Origin: Fistulifera solaris
Taxonomy: Eukaryota; Bacillariophyta; Bacillariophyceae; Naviculales; Stauroneidaceae
DNA: 64,000 nt
Assembly: GCA_030295235.1 (NCBI GenBank)
Contig: AP026127.1
Span: 622,501 to 686,500 of the forward strand
Direction: 5' to 3'
Of the stretch, positions 46,179-56,828 are shown piece after piece (within the stretch, counting starts at the first letter, position 1; each line of letters begins with the position of its first letter). Under the pieces are notes generated by a model. The model did not search any database and was not told the DNA's origin. It saw only the letters and a list, made by a program, of their open reading frames with translations. The position numbers and the translations under genes are program-made.

Positions 46179-47743
46179 CTAAAGTCTAGAGATATCAGGC
46201 ATATCAACACTAGGGACTGGATCACATAGAACAGCCGTGACGGTGTCGGGTCGCCTCGGGTATTGTTTGTATCGGTGTTTGGATCCCGGTGGTTGCAGTA
46301 GCAAATACTGATAACGAAACTCAATCTGCTGTAAGTGTGCAATGAATCGACAGAGAGCTTTACCGAAGTGTCGCATGCGCCGGTCCCGATTCCTGGGCTC
46401 AAGCCGAGCCCAATCCGAGAACGCTCTTTCCCATCGTGCGGTTGGATATCGACTGGACATGTCTTGAATGTATGTTTCGCGATCGCCCAACACATATTTA
46501 TGCGGCACCGCATCTTTCTTGGAAGATAAATACGCCCATAAATCTATTTCGGTGCCATTGGTGAATGTTCCCGTCAAGTAAAGATTTTCTGCCGATTCGG
46601 AAACTTGACTAAACATAACCCAGTTTTGATTTAAACGCACCCCTTCGCCTATATCCCCTTTGTCATGCTGATGAATCCATCCGCGCATACCCATGAAGTT
46701 GTATATCATGTAGCCAAAGAAAAAGTATTGAATGAATCGAGAAACTGGATTCGGAGGAGGACGTGTCTTGGTTTTTAGAACACTGACAGAGTCCCCATCC
46801 GTTTTTTTGTACAGATCCGTTTCGGACGGCACGCCCCACAATGATGTCGGAATCCAAACCAATTGTGTCACAATACCGAGCCATTGCCAATTGGGTAGTC
46901 GAACCGTACAAAGCAGCCCCACATGTAGCGATGCAATTACTATCCCGTACCAATGCCGACGTTTACCACCCATCCACGCCAAGAACGGCAGAAAGAACTC
47001 AGTGATCATGGCTGATGCTGTCATAGCTCGAGTAATGGTAGCATTTTGTCGCAAATATTCAGTGAGCGCGTTGTGTCGTCGTGCAAAACAGCCATTCATG
47101 ACATAATGAACCGCGGAGAGATCGGGTGGCATCCACTGAGAATGCGTCCAATCAGCGATCGAGTCAAAGCGATCGAGAGTGCGATGCAGGACAGTCCCCC
47201 AGTACATAAATAGTATTTGCGTCGTCAATGCGAAGCACGCCAGTCGTGTCACTACGACGGAATGCGCTGGGCGCGATGAAGAAAGAAGCCGGCGATCGAT
47301 GCTCCAAACATCCGCCAAGGGCAAGAAGATGGACCAAAACAAGAGATGTCTGCAAAAGAGTCACTTCCATCATGATTGAGCATATTCCTATTTTGATAGG
47401 ATACGACCAGAAGAAACAGAGGCAGTTTTGTTGTCAAAGCTTGCAACGGAGTCGTCTGAAAGAATCCTATCGCAAACATTGCAGCCAATACAGCAGTAAT
47501 GCCAAATAACGTGTATTGCAACTGGGAGCTGCCCCGATAAAACCAAAATTGATGCAGCGGAGCCCCGTGAGGAGTATCGGTACGGGCAAGGAATGATGTC
47601 GGCTCATCGCTCGTGTACCAGGCAATGTCGAGTGGCCCCAGTGAAAGACGTGAACCGATATCATATAACAAGTAAACGCCCAAACCGATCCGGAATAGAG
47701 CCAGCGATCGTGCATCCAAGGAAATCGGACTGTCTTCTTTCAT
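46179..47743 (-). CDS. HTTM-domain (vitamin-K carboxylase-like) membrane protein, one homopolymer shift
   Basis: From the ATG at 47743: SLALFRIGLGVYLLYDIGSR, a DIAWYTSDEPTSFLARTDTP loop, then hydrophobic helices, then NMLNHDGSDSF. The next part, LLFWSIFLPLADVWSIDRRLL, lies in another frame; one more T in the run complementary to 47354-47357 joins them and gives 521 aa. This order (NxGD-like loop, then fWslFLPl..WSlD) is the HTTM domain shared by gamma-glutamyl carboxylase and bacterial SdpB-like proteins. Further helices follow (FALTTQILFMYWGTVLHR, SAMITEFFLPFLAWMGGKRR, IVIASLHVGLLCTVRLPNW, WLGIVTQLVWIP), then a soluble C-terminus with NQNWVMFSQVSESAENL and ARWERAFSDWARLE. Catalytic gamma-carboxylation is not implied. 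Confidence 0.75.
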
Positions 47744-48004
47744 GGTGTGGTGTATGGCATATGTGAGATTGGGCTTTTCTTATACAGTATTTTCTTATAC
47801 AGTATAAGAATGATCGTGGCGATGATGCGAATGCGAAAAAATGCGATCTTTTTTCATTTTTCGTCCAGCTATTGGGCGTAGACTAGCAAACAAAATCTCT
47901 GTGTAACTGGTAAAGACGCGGAAAATGGAGTGCGATCGGAATAATATTAAGAAATATCCGGGTTTTCCTCAGTCGATAAATTTCCCTACGAGAAGCTACG
48001 TGAA

Positions 48005-48990
48005 ATGACCTTCATATTTTCACTATCATTCAAACAGTTGGTTGTACCATTACACGACTGGATTTCTGTCATGAGACTTCATCAGTCCCTGTAAGGTTAC
48101 ACGCAGCCTGCAGCGCGAATTTTTTTGTCTTTTTCGGGTTTGATTATAGTCTCATTATTACAGTAATACTCCGTAGATCTTAAGATAATTATGCTTTCAC
48201 CTTGGAATTTCGCGCAATTGCGATTTCCGCCGGCAAGGCTCTCGAATCCTGAACTTCATGTTTTTACTATCATGCAAACAGTTGGTTGTACCAATACACG
48301 ACTGGATTTCTGTCATGAGACTTCATCAATCCCTTTTATGTACACGCAGCCTGCAGCGCGATTTTTTTTGTCTTTTTCGGTTTGATTATAGTCTCATTAC
48401 CATTAAGAATCTGAAGCAAATCATGCTCTCACCTTGCAATTTCGCGCAATTGCGATTTCCGCCGGCAAGGCTCTCGAATCTTGACCTTCATGTTTTTACT
48501 ATGATGCAAACAGTTGGTTGTAACATTACACGACTGGATTTCTGTCATGAGACTTCATCAGTCCCTGTAAGGTTACACGCAGCCTGCAGCGCGAATTTTT
48601 TTTGTCTTTTTCGGGTTTGATTATAGTCTCATTATTACAGTAATAGATCTTAAGATAATTATGCATTATGCTCTCACCTTGCAATTTCGCGCAATTGCGG
48701 TTTCAGCCGGAAATGCTCTCGAATCCTGACCTTCATGTTTTTACTATAATACAAAGAGTTGGTTGTACCAATACACGACTGGATCTACAGGCAGCCTGCA
48801 GCGCAAATTTTTTTGTCTTTTTCGGGTTTGATTGTAGTCTCATTACAATAATAGATCTAGAGAGCTAATTATGCATTATGCTCTCACCTTGCAATTTCGC
48901 GCAATTGCGGTTTCAGGTTTCAGCCGGAAGCCGGAAATGTCTTCGAGTCCTGACCTTCTCTTTCACTATGCTTCAAACAGTTGGTTGTAC
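48005..48990. repeat. tandem array of ~240-bp units, five diverged copies
   Basis: The unit contains CTTCATGTTTTTACTAT, CAAACAGTTGGTTGTACCA, ACACGACTGGAT, GCAGCCTGCAGCGCGAATTT, TGTCTTTTTCGGGTTTGATT, ATAGTCTCATTA and GCAATTTCGCGCAATTGCG. Copy starts are near 48009, 48254, 48486, 48731 and 48955 (spacing 222-247 bp). The first and last copies are the most diverged and shortened. Frames inside it are repeat artefacts. It separates the divergent HTTM and sulfotransferase genes. Confidence 0.85.
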
Positions 48991-49130
48991 CAGTTCACGA
49001 CTGGGTGCCCGTCTGTCCGTCCGTGTGTAGTGTGTGTGTAGTTTGTGTCACGTGTCACGGGAGACGCGGGAGGCAAGGCGGGAGGATCTTATTATTGTTT
49101 GGCCGCTTTCGCACACCGCATCGTCGGCCA

Positions 49131-50419
49131 ATGCGCTACCTGGTATTATACCTAACAAAATCTTCCATTAATTTGCTTCTTTATACACAAGAAGCGTCGA
49201 TTAATATTATTTGTGATGCTCAAGTAGCAGTATGGGGCAGGAATCGAGGAAGCGTTCCCTGTTGCACTTCTTTTTTTCTTTTGATAGCGTTTCAGCTTCC
49301 ATTCTTCTACCTCTCTCATCGTCACATTCACGACGATGAACCAGCAATCGACCTTGTGACTGTAGGCAATGAAAATGCAACCAACATTTCATTTAATGGG
49401 TCTGAACGCGTAGAATTTTTACACGTTTCCGATCGGGTCTTTCCACGATGGAACAAACCTCTTCCTTGTTACAATGTGACGATCGTCCGGCCGAAATTGG
49501 GTTGGCATCGCGCGCAAAATTTGAAGCAACCTACCAAAGAGGGGCTGTTTTTTGTCAAGCTGCTCAAAACAGGAAGTACGACCGGCGCCAGTATACATCT
49601 TCGAATTGCTCGTAATCTCGCCAAGCGGCGTGGCGTTTCACCCATTTGCCGCACGCGGCATCTGCACGGCTGGGCCGGTCGTCGCATGTACAATTTTGGT
49701 CAACGTGACTTGGAACATTCTTTTCTGTGGACTTTATTGCGGGAACCGACGCCTCGGTATATATCCGAGTTCTTTCACTTTCAAGTATCCCGTAAGAATG
49801 TGAGTGCCACGGACGACAACATCATTGAGTTTTTGCGACACGGCACACATTCCGATCGGCATTATCTTTCGTGGTTGACGCTCCGAGGGTATCGAAAAGC
49901 CACATCACGGGTCGAAACTACGCTTCAGTACATTTTGGACGATTACGATTTCATGGGGATACTGGAACGACTCGATGAATCGGTCGTGGCGCTCCAAATG
50001 ATTCTCAATGTATCACTGGCCGATGTCTTGTCGGTCTCCAGCAAATTGAATGGTGGCCATGACGACGGGCAATACCAAAAGAAATGCTTTCTGATTCAAC
50101 CCAGTTTTGTGTCCTCGGGAGTACAAGCCTTTTTAGAATCAGAAGAATGGCAAGAGTACATTGGTCCTGAACAAGCCTTGTACAATGCCGTCAATCGAAG
50201 TTTGGATCGGACAATTGATGCTTTGGGAGAGAGATTTTTGCGCAAAAGTTACTGGCTTATCAGCAGGCCATGAAAGCTGTATCGCTGCGTTGCCAGAATG
50301 TTCGTTTTCCATGTTCCGAATCGGGGGAACGTCGTTCCGAGACGGATTGCTTAGCTGCCGACATGGGATGCGGCTTCGAGTGTCTGGATCAGGTGAGCAA
50401 TGAATTGAATCTTTGGTGA
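49131..50419 (+). CDS. sulfotransferase-like type II membrane protein, one homopolymer shift
   Basis: The frame is open from 48981, but that part lies in the repeat array. I take the ATG at 49131, which leaves an N-terminal anchor (CCTSFFLLIAFQLPFFYLS, residues ~45-63). The luminal domain has the PAPS-binding loop LFFVKLLKTGSTTGASIHLR (5'-PSB), FLWTLLREPTPRYISEFFHF (3'-PB like R..P..R..S), and later AYQQAMKAVSLRCQN and a Cys-rich tail (MGCGFECLDQ). The tail lies in a second frame; one more T in the run at 50235-50239 joins it and gives 429 aa, ending with TGA at 50417-50419. The order recalls Golgi carbohydrate sulfotransferases. Sulfated wall polysaccharides are common in diatoms; the acceptor is unknown. 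Confidence 0.7.
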
Positions 50420-50755
50420 CAAAAGGTTTCAATTTTTGTCGGGGTCGGCTCTAAAAGACGGCACTCAGGAGAATCCCTAAGCTCTCAGAGGAAGCAGTTA
50501 GACTAGGTGTACAGTATAGCGTCCCTTAGCTTTTGTTTCCTCTTGAGTCGTCGGAGTTGGCGATTCTCGATTGTGGAGCGAGGAGCGAGAGGAGACCTCG
50601 ATGAAGTAATAACTAGCCAACAGCCAACAGCCAACCTACGATTACGATGACTTCAATGACCGAAAGAACAAGACCGAATCGAGAACATCGCAATGTTATT
50701 TAAATACTATGACGTATTGTGTACTCGATGTACAATAGAAGATGGGAAACGAGAA

Positions 50756-50764
50756 ACTATGAAG
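50756..50764 (+). repeat. target-site duplication, left (ACTATGAAG)
   Basis: A 9-bp direct repeat identical to 56612-56620, immediately flanking the Mutator-like element (one extra G at 50765 in a G-run). A length of 9 bp is diagnostic of Mutator-superfamily insertion. Confidence 0.9.
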
Positions 50765-50765
50765 G

Positions 50766-50895
50766 GGGAGACTTCCGTTAGGTCTCCAACCAGGGTGAAC
50801 CTCTTCCGATAGCTCTCCCGTTAGGAGAGACGTTAACTGACTACATTCAACTTTACAGTAGAGTACGCGCCATTGGATGTGGTACTAATTACTTA
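50766..50895 (+). repeat. left terminal inverted repeat, 130 bp
   Basis: Reads GGGAGACTTCCGTTAGGTCT at the outer end and GGTACTAATTACTTA at the inner end. It matches the reverse complement of 56482-56611 base for base. It contains internal hairpins (CTCTCC-CGTTA-GGAGAG; GAGAC-N8-GTCTC). A second short inverted match (TCTACTTAGG) lies ~25-35 bp further in. Confidence 0.95.
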
Positions 50896-51065
50896 AAGGC
50901 CTTCCATCCATCATTAGTTCTACTTAGGTCACGCACAATAACCGCACAATCGTTCGCGTTGTGCGTTTGTTCCGCTCCGACTGCCGACAAGATGATCAGA
51001 ACGCTGCATTCCTTATTGTCATAGTTGCCCTTCCGTTCCTACTGTTGCTCTTTTACAACATTAAC

Positions 51066-52968
51066 ATGTCGATCATTGAAACGAAGGAGGCGGCGATCAT
51101 TCGTCACGATTATGCAAAAATATGGGGCACTTCCTCCAACCGGTCCGTATGATTTTGAAAAGTTTCTCTATGACAAACCGATCCCTGAGGATGATCACGA
51201 GGAGCTTCTCCGCAGCATCGCTTTTGTGTACGATCGAAAGCTCTTACGAGATGTCAGCAAGCACGGAGAAAGCCCTTGCTACGTGTGCACTTGCTGCAAA
51301 ACGTTCTCACTTAAGTTCAAGGAAGAAAACGGCGAACTTCGATTGCTACACGACCATCCTAGTACTAACTTCAGGCACAGTTTGTTTTGCACTCCAACAA
51401 ACGACCTCCCAAAGGACTGCCGCAGAAAATCAATGATAGTGCAGAACATTCCTGCTGTTCAAGACTTCTTCAAAACATGCTTCCAGGCACCAAACTTCGA
51501 CAGTCATGCTACTCGCAAGAATCTCAACGCCGTCCTCAGGAAAGAGGGTTTCGACATCGAAGTTGGCCCGACAATGCATTCAAATCTCAAGAAACACTTC
51601 CGTGAGGTCTACCGAAAGGATTTGTTGATGTACAATGAGCTGTTGGCCCAGTATCTTCGGAAATATGTCGAGCTAAATCCAAATGCCTCCGTCAATTTAG
51701 AAACTGACCAGAACTCATGCTTTTTTCGGTCAACTGTGTTCATTGAGAATGCCGGCGCACTTCTTTAGAAATGCCTGCATTCCTGCAATCTTTTAGACGG
51801 AACACACATCCGTATACCCGAACACGATGGAATTGGAGTCCCGATCATAGGGGTCGATGGAAATGGAAGTAACATTCCACTTGGTTTTGGGTTGATTCCC
51901 TCGGAAAACAAGCAAGGGATGATATATATCCTTCTCATGATGTATCAAGCTGGGTTCAATTTCGAAGAGTTTCCAGTATTCACTGACCGAGGACACATTC
52001 TCGCCGCTGTCCGAGCGTTGGCAGAACATTATGGACTGGTTGTTTCCGTGAAGTATTGCTTGATTCATATTCTTCAAACATTTACCATCTATTCAATATC
52101 AATCAACGATCGCTGAGAGGGCAGAGCGGTCGCTTGGTTTATGCGCGAGATGCAAAGCTCCAGATGTTAACGCCTTCTTGGATGCTGCGAAGAAGCTTGT
52201 CAAAGCGCTTCCACAAATTGAAGAAAACGAAACTCTTAGTACCGGTGCGCGAATTGTTATCTATGTTCTTGGGACAATTCATCCTACTCATTGGACTGTG
52301 TTTGGAAATACACCGAGTCAACATGAATCTATGTGGGAGCCCCTATATTTTACCTATCTAGCTGAAGTGAATGGCTTCACAGAGATAAGTGGAGACGTCG
52401 ACGAATGGAGGTGGTTGCTCAACGATCACGTGCCAGTTGGAAACAAGTTCCCTTTATATGGTTTCTGTTCAACAAATCATGTCGAATCGGCCCAGCAGTG
52501 GCTTCTACATCATGAAGTGAGGACTAATACCCCTCCACTAGCCATTTCTAACTTTTTGATGGCGGCTGCCGAATCTCTTCGACAATTTCGAGATGAAATA
52601 ACAACCAAATCTGCTAGGTTCCTCACCATATACTTTCGAAGCTTGCAAGATACAGGCAATGAAGATCTAGATTTTGTAATAGAGGATGCTGAAGGATGCC
52701 CGATGGCAGTTTGAAATTCAAATTGTACGCTGAAAAGCACAAGAAGACGGAGTATGTTACTTATGAACCCACGAGCACTCCGTCCCTGTACTGCTCCTGC
52801 AGTAGAACAGCGATGCGGGAAATCTACTGCGGCCACATCAACCTTGTTTCACGTACAAGATCCTCAACTTGGCCCTCAATCCCACCCTCTGTGTTTTCGC
52901 AATTCTACGAAGAGTTTGGAAAAGTTCCGACAAGTGGTGATCGTCAGCTTCCTTACAGAGTTTCTTAA
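51066..52968 (+). CDS. MULE transposase (DDE + SWIM), several one-base shifts
   Basis: The ATG at 51066 (SIIETKEAAIIRHDYAK) leads into an N-terminal region with a possible zinc-binding segment (SPCYVCTCCKTFSLKFKE). DDE core: first Asp in LDGTHIRIPEHDGIG (51796-51798); then VPIIGVDGNGSNIPLGFGLI; second Asp in FPVFTDRGH (51985-51987); YCLIH, the C..H box typical of MULEs (52057-52068); and the catalytic Glu in STNHVESAQQ (52484-52486). The SWIM finger YCSCSRTAMREIYCGHI (C-x-C...C-x-H) lies at ~52788-52844. The frame changes near 51116, 51755, 51792, 52070, 52150 and 52710; AAAAA, TTTT and TTT runs explain several. About 630 aa when joined. It would cut and reinsert the element. Confidence 0.85.
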
Positions 52969-53091
52969 CAACTATCCAGCGACTTGACGTCCCGGGATTT
53001 GGGGATATCAAGCTTGCTTATCAATCAGAAAACATTTATCCATCACCAACTTACACTGACAAGCTTAACTCGGGGAACAGAATAATCAGTA

Positions 53092-56000
53092 ATGGTGAAC
53101 CCGGGACCACGTAAGTCAAAGAAAAAGAAGCAATCGGCGCTGGAATCAGCACGAATGACAAAGGAGTATGAGCCAAGTTCAAAGAACAAGCTCAGTCGAA
53201 ATAACGATGCAATAGCAGAAGCGATTGCCGCCCGATGGTCTGTTTGATTTTGGGACCAAACCAAAGGCGGAACACATGCAACAGCTAGAATCAACTCTTG
53301 GACGAACGTGAGACGGCAAGCCCTTACCTCGGCACTGCTTTCACTGCAGATCACCGAATCACACAATTCGACAGTGTCTGGACTACCTCAAAGATGATCG
53401 AAGGTACATGGATCCTGCATTACTTGAAACTGGCGCAATTCTGGTCAACCATTTCCCAACATGCGTCATTGACATGGATGCAGGAATTACTTCTGAAGAT
53501 TTGGACAACGATGATACCTCCGGGAGGACATGGCCTTCACAATATTGACAAGATTGGCTTAGTAGAAGACTCTGATGCAGCCAATGCCATTGTCCAGTCA
53601 CGGATTTTAAAGCTTACTGGAGAAGACGCTGCAGAAATTCACGCTGAAGACGACAACGAAAATAACTATCTTCTGGATATGGACCTTGCTCCGTCAGGTA
53701 GTAACCGAGATATTGTAGTAATTATTCGTGACAAGGATTACACGGAAAGAAGAAGTCACGAACAAGAATTGACCATGGTTGATGATGTCGAGGTAGGCAT
53801 CCATGACGATTCCCGTCTGAACAGTGCACACTCGGGTCATCTGTCGACAATTCTAGAGGATGAAGATGTGGAACCAAGCACCGCACATAATGCTTTTGCC
53901 TCAAGTCCCGCAACAACAGAATATTCAGTAAATGAAATGCCAACAACTAGAACAAAGAGGAGATCCAAACAAGTAACGAATTTAAAAGCGCAGAAGGCAA
54001 GTCCATCTACCGCGCAAAGTCATCGATATTGAAGACAGCGACCGCATCCAGACCGAATTTGAAACCACCGACCACAACAGCTTGTGCTTCCAGTCCAGCA
54101 ACAACAGATTTTTCATTAGTCAAAATGGCAACGAGAAAGAGGAAAACGGCCGAAACAGCCACCAAATCAAAAAGCTGAAGGAACAAGTCCCGCCACAACT
54201 GATTCGTCAATCTTTGAGAGGCCGACCATGAAGAGTCAAAATCTGAAGCCACCACCTGATATCAGAGCTCATGCCTTGACTATCGAGTCTTCAATGAATG
54301 AGAATACAACACAAAAAAGGAAAAGATCGAAACTGACAGCAAATTCCAGAGCCAAAGGCCCGACTCATGCCCGTAAAAAGAAGTTGAAACCGCCACCGAT
54401 TGCAGAAGCAAAAGCAGGAAGTCCCGCCACAGCAGTTTCTTCCATAGTTGAGATGCCAACTATGAAGAGGGGTAATCTGAGAGCACTGCCAAGATCTCAT
54501 TCGAAACAGTCCAACAACCGAAGTATCACGATTCCTGAAGATATGATTATAAAGATACCGAAGACAGAACCCACTAATGCAAGTCCCGCCACGTCTGCTA
54601 GTGACGATTCATCACATGTATTTAAAAGGCGATTAGACATCCAAAAGAAGAATGCAAGTCCCGCCAAATCCGGTAATCTCAGTGACGATTCGTCGCATTT
54701 CCTGAAAATGCCGGCTAGATCTGCGAAGAAAGAACTTGGCACAAAATGAAGCTCTCAAGTTCATTTTCAGTGGGTATTCCGAAAACCAGAAGAACTCGTA
54801 GAGCTATAACAAGTCCCGCTACTGCCACTAGTGGGACCTCATCACAATTCTTGAGAACACCCTTCGACCTGAGACGTAAGATTGTAGATCCCAGAAATGA
54901 AAATCAATTTTCATTACGCCGACAACAAGTAAGGCAAATTGGAGTAGCCCCTTTGCAACCCCCAGTCATTACTGATGAACCATCAAAGATCGTATCCTAT
55001 TTTTACGACACAGCTTATCCATTTGTGGGAACCATTGAGCAATTAAATTGTTTGGTTCAAGAACACGAGTTTGATATTCCAGAATCATTTCACGGAAACG
55101 GAAACAAATGATTTAACGATGAAAAGAAGGGCTTCAACCCGAAAACGCAAGGCAGCAAACCAGCGAGGACTTGTGAGTGAGAACAATATTGCAATCCACG
55201 TGCGCGGAATACTCTTGCAGAGACAGCAAAAGGAAAGAAGTGGAATAGAATCATTTATCACTGTAGGGACAAGAAAGAATGGAAACGATCTGATTTACAA
55301 CAAAGAAGATGCCAGGGGATCTCTTCGGTCACTCCTTTTTGCAATCCAGTGCAAGGGCGTTGATAAAGGTCGCGGAGTCGTCCACGACCTGAAGAGGGAA
55401 AGAAGCATCATATCAAGGTGCTAAGTGGTGCCACGGCATCCATAACCAGTGAATGCCTTGAAATTATGAACTCGCAATGTTATTTCAATGACGATTGTGA
55501 ACAGTTTCCTTGAAAGCATAACAAGCAAGACCGTAACGGATGAGGGAGTTATTGCACACCCGTCGTATGTCATGAGTAATCTGTGGGATTCCGCCAACCA
55601 AAATATTAAGAGAGAGGGTAGACTGCAGCTTAGTTCAGCGTTTGTGGCATTGAATTCTATGACAAAATCGAACAATTTGGGCATTCATTTATTCCCTATG
55701 TGCAAGGAGAGGCACTGGTGGTTGATGGTGGTTGATGCCGATAATCGAGTTATTTATTCGCTCGACTCCCTCGAAGATCCGGACGATCACTACTCTAATG
55801 CTGTCTGGCTTTCAGGTTTATTTAAATTCGCGCGGTGAGGCAGCAATTAGAATGCGCGTCAACAAGCGAGCAGCAGGAATCAACATTACCCGATTTCGCT
55901 CCGTGGGAATACCAAGAAATGCGTCTTCCCAATAAACTATTGCAACATGATGGCCATAGTTGCGGACCATATGTATGTTTTTATGCGGCGACAATTCTGA

Positions 56001-56119
56001 AACATGGTCGACGTGCCCTCAATGAGAGGACATGGTTCCTTGACTCTATTTCGGAGATTGGAGTCGGAGATGATCTCCGACCTTTTGTATTTGATGTTAT
56101 GTTTCAATTGGCTGAATGA
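53092..56119 (+). CDS. transposon-borne Ulp1/C48 cysteine protease with long basic Ser/Pro-rich N-terminus, frame-broken
   Basis: The ATG at 53092 starts a Lys-rich region (VNPGPRKSKKKKQSALES). Over ~2.4 kb follows a charged, repetitive part with a recurring ASPAT-like motif (coding AAGTCCCGCCA near 54184, 54418, 54581, 54655 and 54810). The C-terminal domain is C48: LGIHLFPMCKERHWWLMVVD (catalytic His, 55713-55715), IYSLDSLEDPDD (Asp, 55764-55766) and LLQHDGHSCGPYVCFYA (Gln 55943-55945, Cys 55961-55963). All four active-site residues are kept. Ulp1-type enzymes cleave SUMO/NEDD8-like modifiers; here the enzyme may de-modify host or transposase protein. Five or so frame changes occur (for example near 53240, 54030, 54750, 55100 and 55830). 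Whether it is one gene or two is inferred. Confidence 0.75.
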
Positions 56120-56236
56120 CACGTATAGAGTAATGTGTGATATTAATCAACCAAGTCTAGTTTGAAACTGAAATTGTGTAGATTGGGTTTTGATTATTTA
56201 CACGAAGTAGTTTTCGACGAAAGCCTTGATCGGTGG

Positions 56237-56375
56237 AAGGTCACGTAGGCTGGGTTTTTCTTTATTGGAAGGTCGCTCGCTGCATCAGGGTCACGTAGGC
56301 TGGTTTTTCTTTATTGACAATTGAGAGCGGTCGCTCGCTGACTTTTTCTTTATCAAGAGCGGTCGCGCTCGCTGA
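56237..56375. repeat. short direct duplications in the right subterminal region of the MULE
   Basis: GGTCACGTAGGCTGG followed by a T-rich CTTTATTG occurs twice (near 56237 and 56288), and GAGCGGTCGC(GCTC)GCTGAC about three times. MULE subterminal repeats often bind transposase; that function is inferred. Confidence 0.6.
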
Positions 56376-56481
56376 CTATTGTTTATTGAGGATTTGGTTA
56401 TCTTAGAGGGGTGATTCATGAATCATCCGGGACTGTCATTCATAAGGCTTTGTTACTTTATCGAGCAACCTAAGTAGATTC

Positions 56482-56611
56482 TAAGTAATTAGTACCACAT
56501 CCAATGGCGCGTACTCTACTGTAAAGTTGAATGTAGTCAGTTAACGTCTCTCCTAACGGGAGAGCTATCGGAAGAGGTTCACCCTGGTTGGAGACCTAAC
56601 GGAAGTCTCCC
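56482..56611 (-). repeat. right terminal inverted repeat, 130 bp
   Basis: Exact inverted copy of 50766-50895, ending ..CGGAAGTCTCCC at 56611 directly before the target duplication. Confidence 0.95.
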
Positions 56612-56620
56612 ACTATGAAG
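56612..56620 (+). repeat. target-site duplication, right (ACTATGAAG)
   Basis: Identical to 50756-50764; it marks the insertion point, about 210 bp upstream of the first SGNH-like gene. Confidence 0.9.
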
Positions 56621-56828
56621 ACAAGACGACGTCACAATGGAAAATCTACTTGCCAAGCCTACACGGCTATGCGTATCAATTATCAATCACCCTCGACCGC
56701 CATGAGCGCATTGTGTCTCTCGCATCTCTCACCTTTTTTGCGAAGAGGACGAATACGAATTGATCAATAACCAATCCACTTCTGGCTTATCGTTGCTTCT
56801 ACTGCAGTTTTCTTTCTCCATCGAGAAG

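Larger units (their letters stand above)
50765..56611 (+). mobile_element. Mutator-like DNA transposon (MULE) with transposase and Ulp1-type protease
   Basis: A 5.85-kb element bounded by 130-bp inverted repeats that read as identical, and by a 9-bp target duplication. It carries two plus-strand genes: a MULE-type DDE transposase with SWIM zinc finger (51066-52968), and a basic, Ser/Pro-rich protein ending in a C48/Ulp1 cysteine protease (53092-56119). Subterminal short duplications lie at 56237-56375. Identical TIRs and a perfect target duplication indicate recent transposition. The transposase-plus-ULP1 pairing is known from plant Kaonashi MULEs. The transposase frame needs several one-base corrections, at least some at homopolymers, as in host genes of this window, so the copy may be autonomous in reality. 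Confidence 0.9.

Noticed and set aside
48191-48868. Several short frames with repeated MLSPCNFAQLRF-like peptides
   Set aside because: They are translations of the 240-bp tandem repeat; starts recur because the DNA recurs.
50765-56611. Retrotransposon (Copia/CoDi) interpretation of the 51-56 kb element
   Set aside because: No reverse transcriptase, integrase or direct LTRs; ends are inverted and the target duplication is 9 bp, as in MULEs.
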